Of a stretch of 64,000 bases of DNA, positions 19,801 through 29,558 are shown in pieces. The number at the start of each line of letters is the position of its first letter. Within the stretch, counting starts at the first letter, position 1. The notes beneath the pieces were generated by a model that ran no database searches, was not told the origin of the DNA, and worked only from the letters and a program-made list of their open reading frames with translations. The position numbers were made by a program, and so were the translations under genes. The stretch comes from Limnobaculum allomyrinae (GTDB taxonomy: Bacteria > Pseudomonadota > Gammaproteobacteria > Enterobacterales > Enterobacteriaceae), in assembly GCF_016649425.1 (NCBI RefSeq), contig NZ_JADRCR010000001.1:124001-188000 (forward strand). The letters are read 5' to 3'.

Positions 19801-20769
19801 AAAAGCAAAATGCTGGCAGAAGGCAAAGATCTCCCTCAATTAAAGCGTCAGCTTAAAGGTGAAGTTCAGCAAACGCTGTCTGCGGTTGCCGATGACGGCA
19901 TTGAACAAACCGGACTTCATGTCTGGTCTTTTGGTTCATTGCCTCAACGTTTTGAGCAAAAACGCGGGGGGTATTCCGTTAAGGCTTATCCGGCATTAAC
20001 CGATGAAAAAGACAGCGTAGGTATTCAGCTATTTGAAACCGAGCAGGAACAGCAGCAAGTGATGTGGAAGGGAACCCGTCGCCTGCTATTGTTGAACATT
20101 CCTTCTCCGGTTAAATATTTGCATGAGAAGCTGCCGAATAAAGCCAAACTGGGGCTCTATTTTAATCCATTTGGTAAAGTGCTGGACTTAATTGATGACT
20201 GCATTGCCTGCGGTGTGGATAAGCTGGTTATTGAACACGGTGGCCCGGCCTGGGATGAAGCCTCTTTTGACTCACTGAAAGAGTTTATTCGGGCTGAGTT
20301 AAATGAGAGCGTGGTAGCGATTGCCAAACAGGTTGAACAGATTCTGACCACTGCACATAACATTAATAAACGTCTTAAAGGGCGAGTAGATATGTCGGTT
20401 GCATTGGCGTTGTCAGATATTAAAGCGCAAATGGGACGTCTTATTTACCGTGGGTTTGTTTGTGAAAGCGGCTGGCACAGATTGCCGGATATTTTGCGTT
20501 ACCTACAGGCTATTGAGCGTAGAATCGATAAGTTGCCAATTGATCCTCATCGCGACCGTGCCCAAATGCTGAAAGTTGAACATATTCAGAAGATGTATCA
20601 ACAACTATTGAATAAGCTTCCTCCTCATAAGCCACTCAGTGATGAAGTAACAGAAATTCGCTGGATGATCGAGGAATTGAGGGTTAGTTATTTTGCTCAG
20701 CAATTGGGTACGCCGTCCCCAATCTCGGATAAACGTATTCAACAGGCCATTGATAAGGTTACAGTGTAA
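16882..20769 (+). CDS. hrpA: HrpA, DEAH-box ATP-dependent RNA helicase
   Basis: About 1295 aa, matching E. coli HrpA (1300 aa). Walker A is GEPGSGKTTQ (about residue 95) and Walker B is DEAH (about residue 192), followed by SAT, the helicase C domain (QRKGRCGRVS), the HA2 and OB-fold regions and the long DUF3418 C-terminal domain. The family acts on stalled or colliding ribosomes and in mRNA processing. The start is uncertain: an in-frame ATG at 16843 gives 13 more residues. I prefer GTG at 16882 (MKSPLAAL...) because AGGA lies 9 nt upstream and the distance to MLRD then resembles E. coli. A perfect hairpin follows the stop. Confidence 0.93.
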   Translation: MKSPLAALSGQIRHLMLRDQKRLRRRLDGARKITNGEKLSLIAAEINSDIQSGLQRVANRKAACPKISYPENLPVSQKKDQLLAAIRDHQVVIIAGEPGSGKTTQIPKLCLELGRGIKGIIGHTQPRRLAARSVAGRIADELSVTLGSAVGYKVRFNDKISDTTLVKLMTDGILLAEIQQDRLLSQYDTIIIDEAHERSLNIDFILGYLRQLLPKRPDLKVIITSATIDPQRFSRHFNNAPVIEVSGRTYPVEVRYRPIVEEADDSERDQTQAILDAVDELMHEAPGDILVFMSGEREIRDTADALNKQEIAHTEVLPLYARLSNNDQNKVFQSHTGRRIVLATNVAETSLTVPGIKYVIDPGTARISRYSARTKVQRLPIEPISQASANQRKGRCGRVSNGICIRLYSEQDFLSRPEFTDPEILRTNLASVILQMTAIGLGDIAAFPFVEAPDKRNIQDGVRLLEELGAIEHNEQGKGHLTPVGRQLAQLPIDPRLARMVIEGQKNGCVREVMIITSALSIQDPRERPLEKQQASDEKHRRFIDKDSDFLAFVNLWNYLGEQQEELSSSQFRKLCKGDFLNYLRVREWQDVYTQLRQVVKELGFPANSTPAEYREVHTALLSGLLSHIGQKDLDKHEFTGARNARFSIFPGSGLFKKPPKWVMVAELVETTRLWGRIAARVEPEWIEPLAQHLIKHAYSDPHWEKAQGAVIASEKVTLFGLPIVNERKVQYGTIDPVLSRELFIRHALVEGEWQTRHPFFKANLRLMSEVEELENKSRRRDILVDDETLFNFYDRRIGEEVVSSRYFDSWWKKISREQPELLNFEKSMLIKEGASKISAQDYPNSWYQGNLKLRVTYQFEIGANADGVTIHIPLPILNQVQEEGFDWQIPGLRRDLVIALIKSLPKPIRRNFVPAPNYAEAFLQRAKPLEMSLLDSLERELRLMTGVTVSRESWQLDQIPDHLKITFRVIDDKSKMLAEGKDLPQLKRQLKGEVQQTLSAVADDGIEQTGLHVWSFGSLPQRFEQKRGGYSVKAYPALTDEKDSVGIQLFETEQEQQQVMWKGTRRLLLLNIPSPVKYLHEKLPNKAKLGLYFNPFGKVLDLIDDCIACGVDKLVIEHGGPAWDEASFDSLKEFIRAELNESVVAIAKQVEQILTTAHNINKRLKGRVDMSVALALSDIKAQMGRLIYRGFVCESGWHRLPDILRYLQAIERRIDKLPIDPHRDRAQMLKVEHIQKMYQQLLNKLPPHKPLSDEVTEIRWMIEELRVSYFAQQLGTPSPISDKRIQQAIDKVTV

Positions 20770-20775
20770 CTAAAT

Positions 20776-20807
20776 GTTCCACCTTAGCTTAATTAATAAG
20801 GTGGAAC
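20776..20807 (+). promoter_or_regulatory. Perfect stem-loop between hrpA and the qnr-like gene
   Basis: GTTCCACCTTA (20776-20786) / TAAGGTGGAAC (20797-20807): 11 bp perfect, 10-nt AT loop, starting 7 bp after the hrpA stop and ending 21 bp before the qnr-like ATG. No U-tract follows, so it may be a weak terminator, an mRNA 5' structure or a protein-binding dyad. It does not resemble the LexA consensus. Confidence 0.6.
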
Positions 20808-20828
20808 TTAGATTGAAGGATATTAGCG

Positions 20829-21473
20829 ATGAAGCATCAGGTATTTCGGGATAGAGCGTTTATTCGTAGTGATTTTCCTGATGAAGTCGTTGAGCATTGT
20901 CAGTTTTATCAATGCAGCTTTGACCGTGCTGATCTGAGTGAAATGCAATTCCTGCACTGTAAATTCTATGACGAGCAACAAGACAGCGGTTGCTCGTTTT
21001 ATCGCACTGTGTTGAAAGAGAGCCATTTTCACCATTGTGATCTGAGCCTGACGGATTTCCGACATATTGATGCGATGGGGTTAGAAATAGCCGATTGCAA
21101 AGTATTGGGGGCGAATTTTAAAGGCGCCAGCTTTGTGAATATGATCGGTAGCAACAGCTATTTCTGCTCCGCCAGTTTTTTACGCAATAACTTCAGTTAC
21201 TGTAATTTTGAAGATGTCGTTTTAGAACAGTGCGAACTGCCAGAAAACCGCTGGTCGGAAGCTAACCTGTTAGCTGCCCGATTTTGTGGCTCCGATTTGT
21301 CCGGCGGCGAATTCCACCATATCGACTGGGAATCAGCAGACTTCACCAGTTGCGACCTGACCAACTGCGATTTGAGTCAAATTGATGTGCGGCGGGTTAA
21401 TCTTGCCGGGGTGAAGATTACTCAGGAGCAACAGAGTCAACTGCTGGAGCCGTTGGGGATAATTGTTATTTAG
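20829..21473 (+). CDS. qnr: Qnr-type pentapeptide repeat protein (chromosomal)
   Basis: A 214-aa pentapeptide-repeat protein, the same length as QnrB and QnrD. Almost the whole chain is A(D/N)LXX-type repeats. Stretches align directly with QnrB: CDLSLTDFRHIDAMGLEI, GANFKGASFVNMI, FCSASF, VLEQCELPENRW, GSDLSGGEFHHIDW and CDLTNCDL. Qnr proteins mimic B-form DNA, bind DNA gyrase and topoisomerase IV and reduce fluoroquinolone action. Chromosomal Qnr genes in waterborne bacteria are thought to be the source of plasmid forms. AAGGA at 20816-20820 is 8 nt before the ATG. No integron, IS or plasmid signature adjoins it, so it looks native. Whether it affects susceptibility cannot be judged from sequence. 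Confidence 0.88.
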   Translation: MKHQVFRDRAFIRSDFPDEVVEHCQFYQCSFDRADLSEMQFLHCKFYDEQQDSGCSFYRTVLKESHFHHCDLSLTDFRHIDAMGLEIADCKVLGANFKGASFVNMIGSNSYFCSASFLRNNFSYCNFEDVVLEQCELPENRWSEANLLAARFCGSDLSGGEFHHIDWESADFTSCDLTNCDLSQIDVRRVNLAGVKITQEQQSQLLEPLGIIVI

Positions 21474-21530
21474 TAGTAGACCTTGACCTTCTATGAGCAC
21501 TGGAATTCAGCTGACGACTGAAAGAGGCCA

Positions 21531-21690
21531 GCACGCCTCGCATGGATGCGGGGCGAGGCACAGCGACGCCGGGAGCGGCTCTGGGCCGGTGCGTTAAGGC
21601 CGAATGATGGAGGAAGGTAGTCGCCGTAGGCGACCTGGATTCGTGTGCGAAAGCGCGGGATTGTTAAGGGGGCTCGCAAGCCCCCTTAAC
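21531..21690. repeat. GC-rich structured non-coding element
   Basis: Roughly 21490-21715 is distinctly GC-rich compared with its surroundings. It contains nested hairpins: GCCTCGC (21535-21541) / GCGAGGC (21553-21559) around an ATGGATGCG loop; GTCGCC/GGCGAC (21620-21634); and a 12-bp perfect stem GTTAAGGGGGCT / AGCCCCCTTAAC (21663-21690) with a CGCA loop. No convincing reading frame is present. It resembles a dispersed intergenic repeat (ERIC/BIME-like in concept) or a structured RNA between the convergent qnr-like gene and ydgI. The identity is not recognised. Confidence 0.55.
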
Positions 21691-21758
21691 TCGGCCACTT
21701 GCACCGTAGTCTATTTGAACTCAATACTATTAGTGGACGAAACTGACTCGATACTCAA

Positions 21759-23153
21759 CTACGATAACGTCATCCACAACGCCGGTGCCAGCAAGGCAAA
21801 CAACAATACAATAATGGCGCGCTCAGTGACGTTCAGTGGTTTCTTTTTGTTAATTGCAGCATAGCGAGCATAGATAAACACCAGAATACCAGGGGCATAC
21901 AGCACCACTGACATAAACAGGTTTTCCAGACCAGAAGCGTAAATTAACCACAGACCATAAATACTGGCTCCGGCAGCGGTTAGCCCCAGTTTCATACTTT
22001 TTCGGCGAATAGCCTCTTTCAACAGGAAAGCACCAACCAGAAAATAGGGGATCAGAATCATCTCAGAAGCGATGATCAACAGAGTATTGTAGTTACTTCC
22101 CGTCAGCCAGATTAGCAACAGGCTGAGCTGGATAATGCCGTTAGTGAACCATAACGATGCTGATGGCGCGCCTTTATGATTTTGGTGAATAAACGCATGA
22201 GGAAAAGCACCATGCTGAGCCGCTAAAAATGGAACTTCAGCAGCCATAATCGTCCAGCTCAAATAGGCTGCGCATACTGAAATAATTAAGCCCGCAGCAA
22301 TAACAATTTCACCAATTGGCCCCATCAACATAACCATGACGCCAGACATGGATGGGTTACGCATCCCGGCTAACTCAACGCGAGGAACGACACCCAGCGA
22401 TAATAGTGTGATCAGCAGATAAACACACAACGCCATCAGAACGGCTAATACGGTTGCGCGCCCTACGTCGGCCTTATGTTTTGCCCGACCGGAAACCACT
22501 ACGGCACCTTCAATACCAATAAACACCCACAGGGTAATCAGCATGGTACTTTTTACTTGCTCCCAAACCGGTTGCCCAAGATTAACGCCGGTAAAATCGA
22601 GTTTAAAAACGTCAATATTAAAAGCCAGAATTGCCAGAATAATAAATAACGCGATAGGAATCAGTTTAGCCAGGGTAGCAATCAGATTAATTAGTGCAGC
22701 GGTTTGTACCCCACGTAATATTAATCCGTGAACTATCCATAACAGTACCGAAGCCCCCAGCATAGCCTGCCAGGTATTACCTTCACCAAAAACCACGTGT
22801 CCGGGAGAATCAGTGAAAAAACTCAGTGCGGCAAACACAATGACCAGATAGGAGAGGTTGGCTACTACAGCACAAATCCAATAACCCCAGGCGGAACAGA
22901 AACCAATCAGTTCACCGAAGCCTTCTTTAGCGTAGGTAAATATACCGCCATCCAGATCGGGGCGAATACGGGTTAGCAGCAATAGAGCGAAAGCCAGAAA
23001 CAGAATACCGGTACCGGTGATGGCCCAACCTATCAGCAGCGCTGCCGGGCTTGCCACTTCAGCCATATTTTGCGGAAGGCTGAATATGCCAGCGCCGAGC
23101 ATAGAACTTAACACCAGCGCAGTTAGCGTGGTAAGGCCGAGTTTTTTTTCCAA
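21759..23153 (-). CDS. ydgI: YdgI, basic amino-acid/polyamine antiporter (APC superfamily)
   Basis: A 464-aa permease with 12 predicted hydrophobic helices, matching E. coli YdgI (460 aa) from MEKKLGL onward: SSMLGAGIFSLPQNMA, DGGIFTYAKEGFGELIGF, TLWVFIGIEGAVVVSGRAK and LSWTIMAAEVPFLAA. It belongs to the arginine:ornithine (ArcD-type) branch of the APC superfamily. The exact substrate is inferred. It is monocistronic; its neighbour ydgH has its own terminator and promoter region. Confidence 0.92.
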   Translation of the reverse strand: MEKKLGLTTLTALVLSSMLGAGIFSLPQNMAEVASPAALLIGWAITGTGILFLAFALLLLTRIRPDLDGGIFTYAKEGFGELIGFCSAWGYWICAVVANLSYLVIVFAALSFFTDSPGHVVFGEGNTWQAMLGASVLLWIVHGLILRGVQTAALINLIATLAKLIPIALFIILAILAFNIDVFKLDFTGVNLGQPVWEQVKSTMLITLWVFIGIEGAVVVSGRAKHKADVGRATVLAVLMALCVYLLITLLSLGVVPRVELAGMRNPSMSGVMVMLMGPIGEIVIAAGLIISVCAAYLSWTIMAAEVPFLAAQHGAFPHAFIHQNHKGAPSASLWFTNGIIQLSLLLIWLTGSNYNTLLIIASEMILIPYFLVGAFLLKEAIRRKSMKLGLTAAGASIYGLWLIYASGLENLFMSVVLYAPGILVFIYARYAAINKKKPLNVTERAIIVLLFALLAPALWMTLS

Positions 23154-23324
23154 CGTCAGATACCTGATAAAGAGCGGTCAAATTAGCCTGTCGGGCTACA
23201 ACACATATGCTGTCGCAGATTGGCTAAAAAATTTTGCTGATTCTACGTAGCGATGACTGACGTTGCAATGGATTAATGCACTGAAAAAGGACCGAACATC
23301 GAAGGGGGAATACTGGCAATAAAA

Positions 23325-23347
23325 AAGGGCGATAATCTATCGCCCTT
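23325..23347 (-). terminator. Terminator of ydgH
   Basis: AAGGGCGATA (23325-23334) / TATCGCCCTT (23338-23347), 10 bp with a 3-nt loop. On the minus strand it is followed by TTTT (complement of 23321-23324). Confidence 0.88.
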
Positions 23348-23367
23348 AATTTTCATAATATTTTGAT

Positions 23368-24321
23368 TTATTTGAAGATATCTGCCGTTACGGTAGTGTT
23401 GCCACTGCCTTTTTGCCACTCGCGGGTTACGTGGAAATATTTACCACCTTTCGCTGCTGCGCGTTTAGCAATCTGTTCATACATCTCAACTGAGTTGCTG
23501 AAGTTATCCGTAAAGGTAATGCTGTCAAACGGTGTCATTTTCATTGCCGTTGCGTTATTCAGCATTTGAACTTTAGTACCATCTTTAAGCGTCACGGTAT
23601 AACGGGAGCCTTCTGAGCTGGTCTGAGTTTCAAAGAAACGACCTACATCACCACTGAAAGACGTGGAAGATGCTACGTTTGGAATTTCAACTTCGGCAGC
23701 CGCCTCACCACCTGCAGCCAGTGCCGCTTTACCTGCTTCTGAATCAGCCGGAATAGGGTCAGCTTTTATTTGAACTTTACGTTCCGGAGCATCTTTCTTA
23801 TAGATAAATGCTGTTATGTACTGGTTAGCACCACGGTTTGCATCAATTTGTCTGACGATAAAGAAAGAGTAAGCGCCTTTCTCACTGGCCAGCTTACCAA
23901 TCGTACTGTTGATATCGTCCTGAAGCGGGAAGTTACCGCGAATAGAAACGGTATCAAAAGGTTCGAGCTTGCTGGCTTCGTCGCGAGGTAATTCACGCAC
24001 ACCGTTATACATGCGGTACTTCACTTCTTCAACGGCTGGTTTAGCGTCGGTATGGTACAGATCAACGGTAACACGTGAATTACTGCCGTTATTAACTTCA
24101 CTAATATCACGAACAAAGAACGCTGATGCACCACGCTTATCCGCTTGTTTTGATGCTGCTTTGTTAGCGTCGTAGATACTATCGTAACGACCAGAGAAGG
24201 TGATTCTGTCAAAAGGTGCTAATGAATCAGCCTTCTCAGGGGTGAGTTCTTCGGCAGCAAACACAGAGAAAGCCATTCCGGAAAGCAGGGCTGTAGTAAT
24301 TAGCGTTGTCTTCAGCTTCAT
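23368..24321 (-). CDS. ydgH: YdgH, periplasmic protein with three DUF1471 (YhcN/BhsA) domains
   Basis: A 317-aa secreted protein with signal peptide MKLKTTLITTALLSGMAFSVFA and three DUF1471 units, each with a PFD(R/T/S)(I/V)-F/R opening and a KGAxxFxV-type core (about residues 35-100, 118-175 and 255-316). It matches E. coli YdgH. The family is periplasmic and tied to stress and biofilm phenotypes; the molecular role is unknown. It is divergent from pntAB. Confidence 0.92.
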   Translation of the reverse strand: MKLKTTLITTALLSGMAFSVFAAEELTPEKADSLAPFDRITFSGRYDSIYDANKAASKQADKRGASAFFVRDISEVNNGSNSRVTVDLYHTDAKPAVEEVKYRMYNGVRELPRDEASKLEPFDTVSIRGNFPLQDDINSTIGKLASEKGAYSFFIVRQIDANRGANQYITAFIYKKDAPERKVQIKADPIPADSEAGKAALAAGGEAAAEVEIPNVASSTSFSGDVGRFFETQTSSEGSRYTVTLKDGTKVQMLNNATAMKMTPFDSITFTDNFSNSVEMYEQIAKRAAAKGGKYFHVTREWQKGSGNTTVTADIFK

Positions 24322-24485
24322 AAAAGGATCCTTTACGCCTTAATTATTAACATTTGTTAACGTATGCATAAATCAGTACCGACAAGGGTAAGCGATTATG
24401 TCATGGAATTACAGGGGATGCTTTAGCATTTTTCATCATTCCGTTATCACTAGGTTAGCCAGAAATCAGGCTGATTTACACTACT

Positions 24486-24499
24486 TTGATAACAATCAG
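24486..24499. promoter_or_regulatory. FNR-like box between ydgH and pntA
   Basis: TTGATAACAATCAG matches the FNR consensus TTGATnnnnATCAA at 9 of 10 specified positions. It lies about 165 bp before ydgH and about 198 bp before pntA. The rest of the 375-bp gap (24322-24696) shows no gene. Regulation is inferred only. Confidence 0.35.
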
Positions 24500-24657
24500 A
24501 TAAAAAACTTGCGGATAAAGAGAGAGAACGGTGGATCGCCGAGTATATTTTCAGTAGGTTATAGGCAGCTGAATTAACCGGGGTAATTATCTTTTTGTGG
24601 TTATTACGCAAATCCAGTGTTCTCGGCTCAATAATGTAATAAATAAGTAAGATTTAA

Positions 24658-26229
<1,572 letters not shown>

Positions 26230-26241
26230 GGAGTAACAAAT

Positions 26242-27648
26242 ATGTCTGGAGGATTAGTTACTGCCGCATATATTGTTGCCGCGGTTCTGTTTATTTTCAG
26301 TCTTGCTGGTTTATCCAAGCATGAAACGTCAAAAATGGGTAACACCTTTGGCGTACTGGGGATGGCGATTGCTTTAATCGCGACGATTTTCGGGCCTTAC
26401 TCAAGTAATGTGGGCTGGATTATCATGGCGATGATCATTGGTGGCGCTATCGGTATTTATCTCGCCAGAAAAGTAGAGATGACCGAAATGCCGGAGCTGG
26501 TTGCTATTCTGCACAGCTTCGTTGGTCTGGCTGCGGTATTAGTTGGTTTTAACAGCTATATCGTTGGCCCACATATGGAAGGCGTACCTGCACACGAACT
26601 GCAAGTGGTGTTAAACATTCACAACGTTGAAGTATTCCTCGGGATCTTCATCGGTGCGGTTACCTTTACCGGTTCGGTAGTAGCGTTTGGTAAACTACGC
26701 GGCATTATTTCATCTAAGCCAATGATGTTACCTCATCGCCATAAGCTGAATCTGGCCGCGGTATTGGTTTCATTTGTGCTGATGGTTCTGTTCGTTAACA
26801 GCGATAGCACCGGATTCCAGGTGTTTGCATTACTGATAATGACGCTGATTGCACTGGCATTTGGTTGGCATCTGGTCGCTTCTATCGGCGGTGCTGATAT
26901 GCCGGTAGTGGTTTCAATGCTGAACTCCTACTCCGGTTGGGCAGCAGCTGCTGCGGGCTTTATGTTAAGCAACGATCTGTTGATCGTAACCGGTGCGCTG
27001 GTTGGTTCTTCCGGTGCGATTCTGTCTTACATCATGTGTAAAGCGATGAACCGCTCATTTATCAGTGTTATTGCCGGTGGATTTGGTACCGATGGTTCCT
27101 CTACCGGTGAGGACGAGGAAGTGGGTGAACACCGTGAAACAACGGCGGAAGAAGTGGCAGAACTGTTGAAGAACTCAAGCTCTGTTATCATCACCCCAGG
27201 GTACGGTATGGCGGTAGCACAGGCGCAATATCCGGTTGCGGATATTACCGCTAAGCTGCGTGAACGTGGTATCAAAGTTCGCTTTGGTATTCACCCGGTT
27301 GCTGGTCGCTTACCAGGCCATATGAACGTATTGCTGGCAGAAGCCAAAGTACCTTATGACATCGTACTGGAGATGGACGAAATCAACGAAGATTTCCCGG
27401 ATACCGATACTGTATTAGTTATTGGTGCAAACGATACGGTTAACCCGGCGGCGATGGAAGATCCTCGTAGTCCTATCGCGGGTATGCCAGTGCTTGAAGT
27501 GTGGAAAGCGCAGAACGTTATCGTATTCAAACGTTCTATGAATACCGGTTATGCTGGCGTTCAGAACCCTCTGTTCTTCAAAGAAAATACCCAAATGCTG
27601 TTTGGTGATGCGAAAGAGAGCGTAGATAAAATCCTGCGTGCTTTATAA
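26242..27648 (+). CDS. pntB: PntB, NAD(P) transhydrogenase subunit beta
   Basis: 468 aa (E. coli 462). About nine N-terminal membrane helices beginning [30 protein letters not shown] form the proton channel. The C-terminal NADP(H)-binding domain III follows, with [28 protein letters not shown] and [15 protein letters not shown] precedes the ATG. It forms an operon with pntA and ends in a palindromic terminator. Confidence 0.96.
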   Translation: MSGGLVTAAYIVAAVLFIFSLAGLSKHETSKMGNTFGVLGMAIALIATIFGPYSSNVGWIIMAMIIGGAIGIYLARKVEMTEMPELVAILHSFVGLAAVLVGFNSYIVGPHMEGVPAHELQVVLNIHNVEVFLGIFIGAVTFTGSVVAFGKLRGIISSKPMMLPHRHKLNLAAVLVSFVLMVLFVNSDSTGFQVFALLIMTLIALAFGWHLVASIGGADMPVVVSMLNSYSGWAAAAAGFMLSNDLLIVTGALVGSSGAILSYIMCKAMNRSFISVIAGGFGTDGSSTGEDEEVGEHRETTAEEVAELLKNSSSVIITPGYGMAVAQAQYPVADITAKLRERGIKVRFGIHPVAGRLPGHMNVLLAEAKVPYDIVLEMDEINEDFPDTDTVLVIGANDTVNPAAMEDPRSPIAGMPVLEVWKAQNVIVFKRSMNTGYAGVQNPLFFKENTQMLFGDAKESVDKILRAL

Positions 27649-27670
27649 GTTTCATTGAAGTAAGCAAAAC

Positions 27671-27696
27671 AAAGGGCCGCAATTGCGGCCCTTTTT
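27671..27696. terminator. Bidirectional terminator after pntB
   Basis: AAAGGGCCGCAA / TTGCGGCCCTTT is a perfect palindrome (27671-27694) followed by TT. It separates the convergent pntB and uspE. Confidence 0.88.
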
Positions 27697-27712
27697 AATA
27701 ACTCAAGCTCGA

Positions 27713-28657
27713 TTAATCTTCATCATCATGATCGTCATGTTCTGAAGTATCGTCTGGCTTCAGTGCCAGAAGGTCACATTTCAGATGTCCGATCACACGT
27801 TCTGCAGTGTTACCAATAAAAGCGGCCGAGAGCCCGGTTCTGCCAACGGTACCCAATACGACAATACCGGCATGAATCTGTTCTGCTACAGCAGGGATAA
27901 CATCTTCCGGCATGCCTTTTTCAACGTGGGTTAGCTCTTCGGGAATGCCAAATTCCTGGCGCAGTGCTTTCATGGCCACCAAAAACTGACCGCGAATGGC
28001 GTTGTTGTAAACCGTAGGATCAAACTCTGGTAACTCAATAGCAATATTGATTGAGGTAGAAGGATATGCACTGACCAGATGTACTTCGGTACTGTCAGCG
28101 AAGGTTGCCAGTTCCAACGATTCTCTTACCAGTTTACGGTTCAGTTCATCGTGAAAATCTTCTTCACTGGAAAGGTTAACAGAAACCAGTGCTTTTCCGT
28201 GTTCTGGCCATGGCTGATCTTTTACCATCCATACCGCACAAGGTGCTTTGCGTAACAGATGCCAGTCCAGCGGGGTGAAAATCACCGATTCCAGCATATC
28301 GTGTTGGTGAGCTGCTTTGAGCAGAAGATCATGGTTATGCGCAATAATCTCTTCAATGACTGCTTCATGATAGCGTTTATGCCAGACCACTTTAATTTCG
28401 ATGTTAACACCAGATTCCAGATAGTAGTGGCTTAACTGGCGTATCCAGGCGACGCGCTGATCGATAGCGCTTTGACGCATCGCCATACGCTCATCCTGAG
28501 AAAGCAGGCTGGTTACTTCATAAGAGAAATCAAAAATGGGCAGAAACGCTTTAATTTTTCCGCCGTTACGGCGAACAAGATAGACGGCGCGCCGTAGAGC
28601 TGCTTGATCCTCTTCATCCGGATCGATTGCGACAAGAAGATTTTGATAGTGTGCCAT
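27713..28657 (-). CDS. uspE: UspE, tandem universal stress protein
   Basis: A 314-aa protein of two fused Usp domains (about 1-150 and 155-305) matching E. coli UspE (316 aa). The second domain keeps the G-x2-G-x9-G(S/T)-type nucleotide-binding motif [20 protein letters not shown]. The C-terminus is acidic ([10 protein letters not shown]). UspE contributes to stress survival, motility and adhesion balance, and in E. coli also lies next to fnr. A short dyad TATAGTT/AACTATA (28684-28704) lies in its promoter region. Confidence 0.94.
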   Translation of the reverse strand: MAHYQNLLVAIDPDEEDQAALRRAVYLVRRNGGKIKAFLPIFDFSYEVTSLLSQDERMAMRQSAIDQRVAWIRQLSHYYLESGVNIEIKVVWHKRYHEAVIEEIIAHNHDLLLKAAHQHDMLESVIFTPLDWHLLRKAPCAVWMVKDQPWPEHGKALVSVNLSSEEDFHDELNRKLVRESLELATFADSTEVHLVSAYPSTSINIAIELPEFDPTVYNNAIRGQFLVAMKALRQEFGIPEELTHVEKGMPEDVIPAVAEQIHAGIVVLGTVGRTGLSAAFIGNTAERVIGHLKCDLLALKPDDTSEHDDHDDED

Positions 28658-28736
28658 GAGCGCCTCCCGTTAAATACCTAAAGTATAGTTAAAGATAAAC
28701 TATATAACGGGAACAGAACAGAAGAGGAACGGGACT

Positions 28737-28767
28737 CGGATCAAGATTCTGGTAAAATCTTGATCCG
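28737..28767 (-). other. Perfect hairpin between fnr and uspE
   Basis: CGGATCAAGATT (28737-28748) / AATCTTGATCCG (28756-28767), a 12-bp perfect stem with a 7-nt loop, 8 bp past the fnr stop. There is no U-tract on the minus strand, so it may be a 3'-end stabiliser or weak terminator. Confidence 0.6.
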
Positions 28768-28774
28768 ACGATGA

Positions 28775-29524
28775 TTATTCGCTTTGATTCTGACCAGCCA
28801 GTTCGGCCAGAGTGTCGATATCCTGAATAGTAATATATTTACCTTTAACACTCAGAATTTCGCTTTTTTGGAAACGACCCAGTAAGCGGCTGATGGTTTC
28901 GACTGTCAGGCCTAAATAGTTACCAATGTCACCACGAGTCATGGTCAGACGAAACTCTCTTGGAGAGAAACCGCGCTGTGCAAAACGGCGGGAGAGGTTA
29001 TAGATGAACGCAGCCAGACGCTCTTCAGCATTTTTCTTCGATAGCAACAGGATCATGTCCTGATCGCCTTTAATTTCACCGCTCATCAGGCGCATGATTT
29101 GCTGACGCAAGCTTGGCATTTTGCCAGACAGATCGTCCAACACTTCATATGGAATTTCACACACCATGGATGTTTCCAGTGCCTGAGCAAAACTTGGGTG
29201 CATATGATTGCCGATGGCATCAAAGCCCACTAAATCGCCAGCCAGATGGAAGCCAGTGATCTGCTCATCACCTTGTTCCGTGATGGTATAGCTTTTTATG
29301 GTACCGGAGCGAATAGCATACAGAGATTTCAGGTCATCACCTGCTTTAAACAGTGCCTGACCTTTCTGAATCGGCTTTTTACGCTCAATAATATTGTCGA
29401 GCTGATTCAGTTCATGCTCATTCAGCGTAAAAGGAATGCATAACGGGCTGATACAGCAATCCTGACAGTGGATTGCACATCCGCCTGATTGTATGCGCCG
29501 AATTGTTCGCTTTTCCGGAATCAT
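28775..29524 (-). CDS. fnr: FNR, oxygen-responsive [4Fe-4S] transcription regulator
   Basis: A 249-aa CRP/FNR-family regulator nearly identical to E. coli FNR. Cluster ligands C20, C23 and C29 are present, with the fourth ligand in the SMVCEIP segment (about residue 121). The cyclic-nucleotide-like beta roll, dimer helix and HTH with recognition helix [12 protein letters not shown] follow. With the cluster intact (no oxygen) it dimerises and binds TTGATnnnnATCAA. One oddity is seen directly: residue 24, Ser in E. coli, is Cys here ([10 protein letters not shown]). An FNR-like site 21 bp upstream of the ATG suggests autoregulation. Confidence 0.96.
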   Translation of the reverse strand: MIPEKRTIRRIQSGGCAIHCQDCCISPLCIPFTLNEHELNQLDNIIERKKPIQKGQALFKAGDDLKSLYAIRSGTIKSYTITEQGDEQITGFHLAGDLVGFDAIGNHMHPSFAQALETSMVCEIPYEVLDDLSGKMPSLRQQIMRLMSGEIKGDQDMILLLSKKNAEERLAAFIYNLSRRFAQRGFSPREFRLTMTRGDIGNYLGLTVETISRLLGRFQKSEILSVKGKYITIQDIDTLAELAGQNQSE

Positions 29525-29544
29525 AAAATTTAACTCTACTTTAT

Positions 29545-29558
29545 TTGATATGTGTCAA
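29545..29558. promoter_or_regulatory. FNR-like box in the fnr promoter
   Basis: TTGATATGTGTCAA matches TTGATnnnnATCAA at 9 of 10 specified positions and lies 21-34 bp upstream of the fnr start codon. That is consistent with negative autoregulation, as known for E. coli fnr. Confidence 0.6.
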
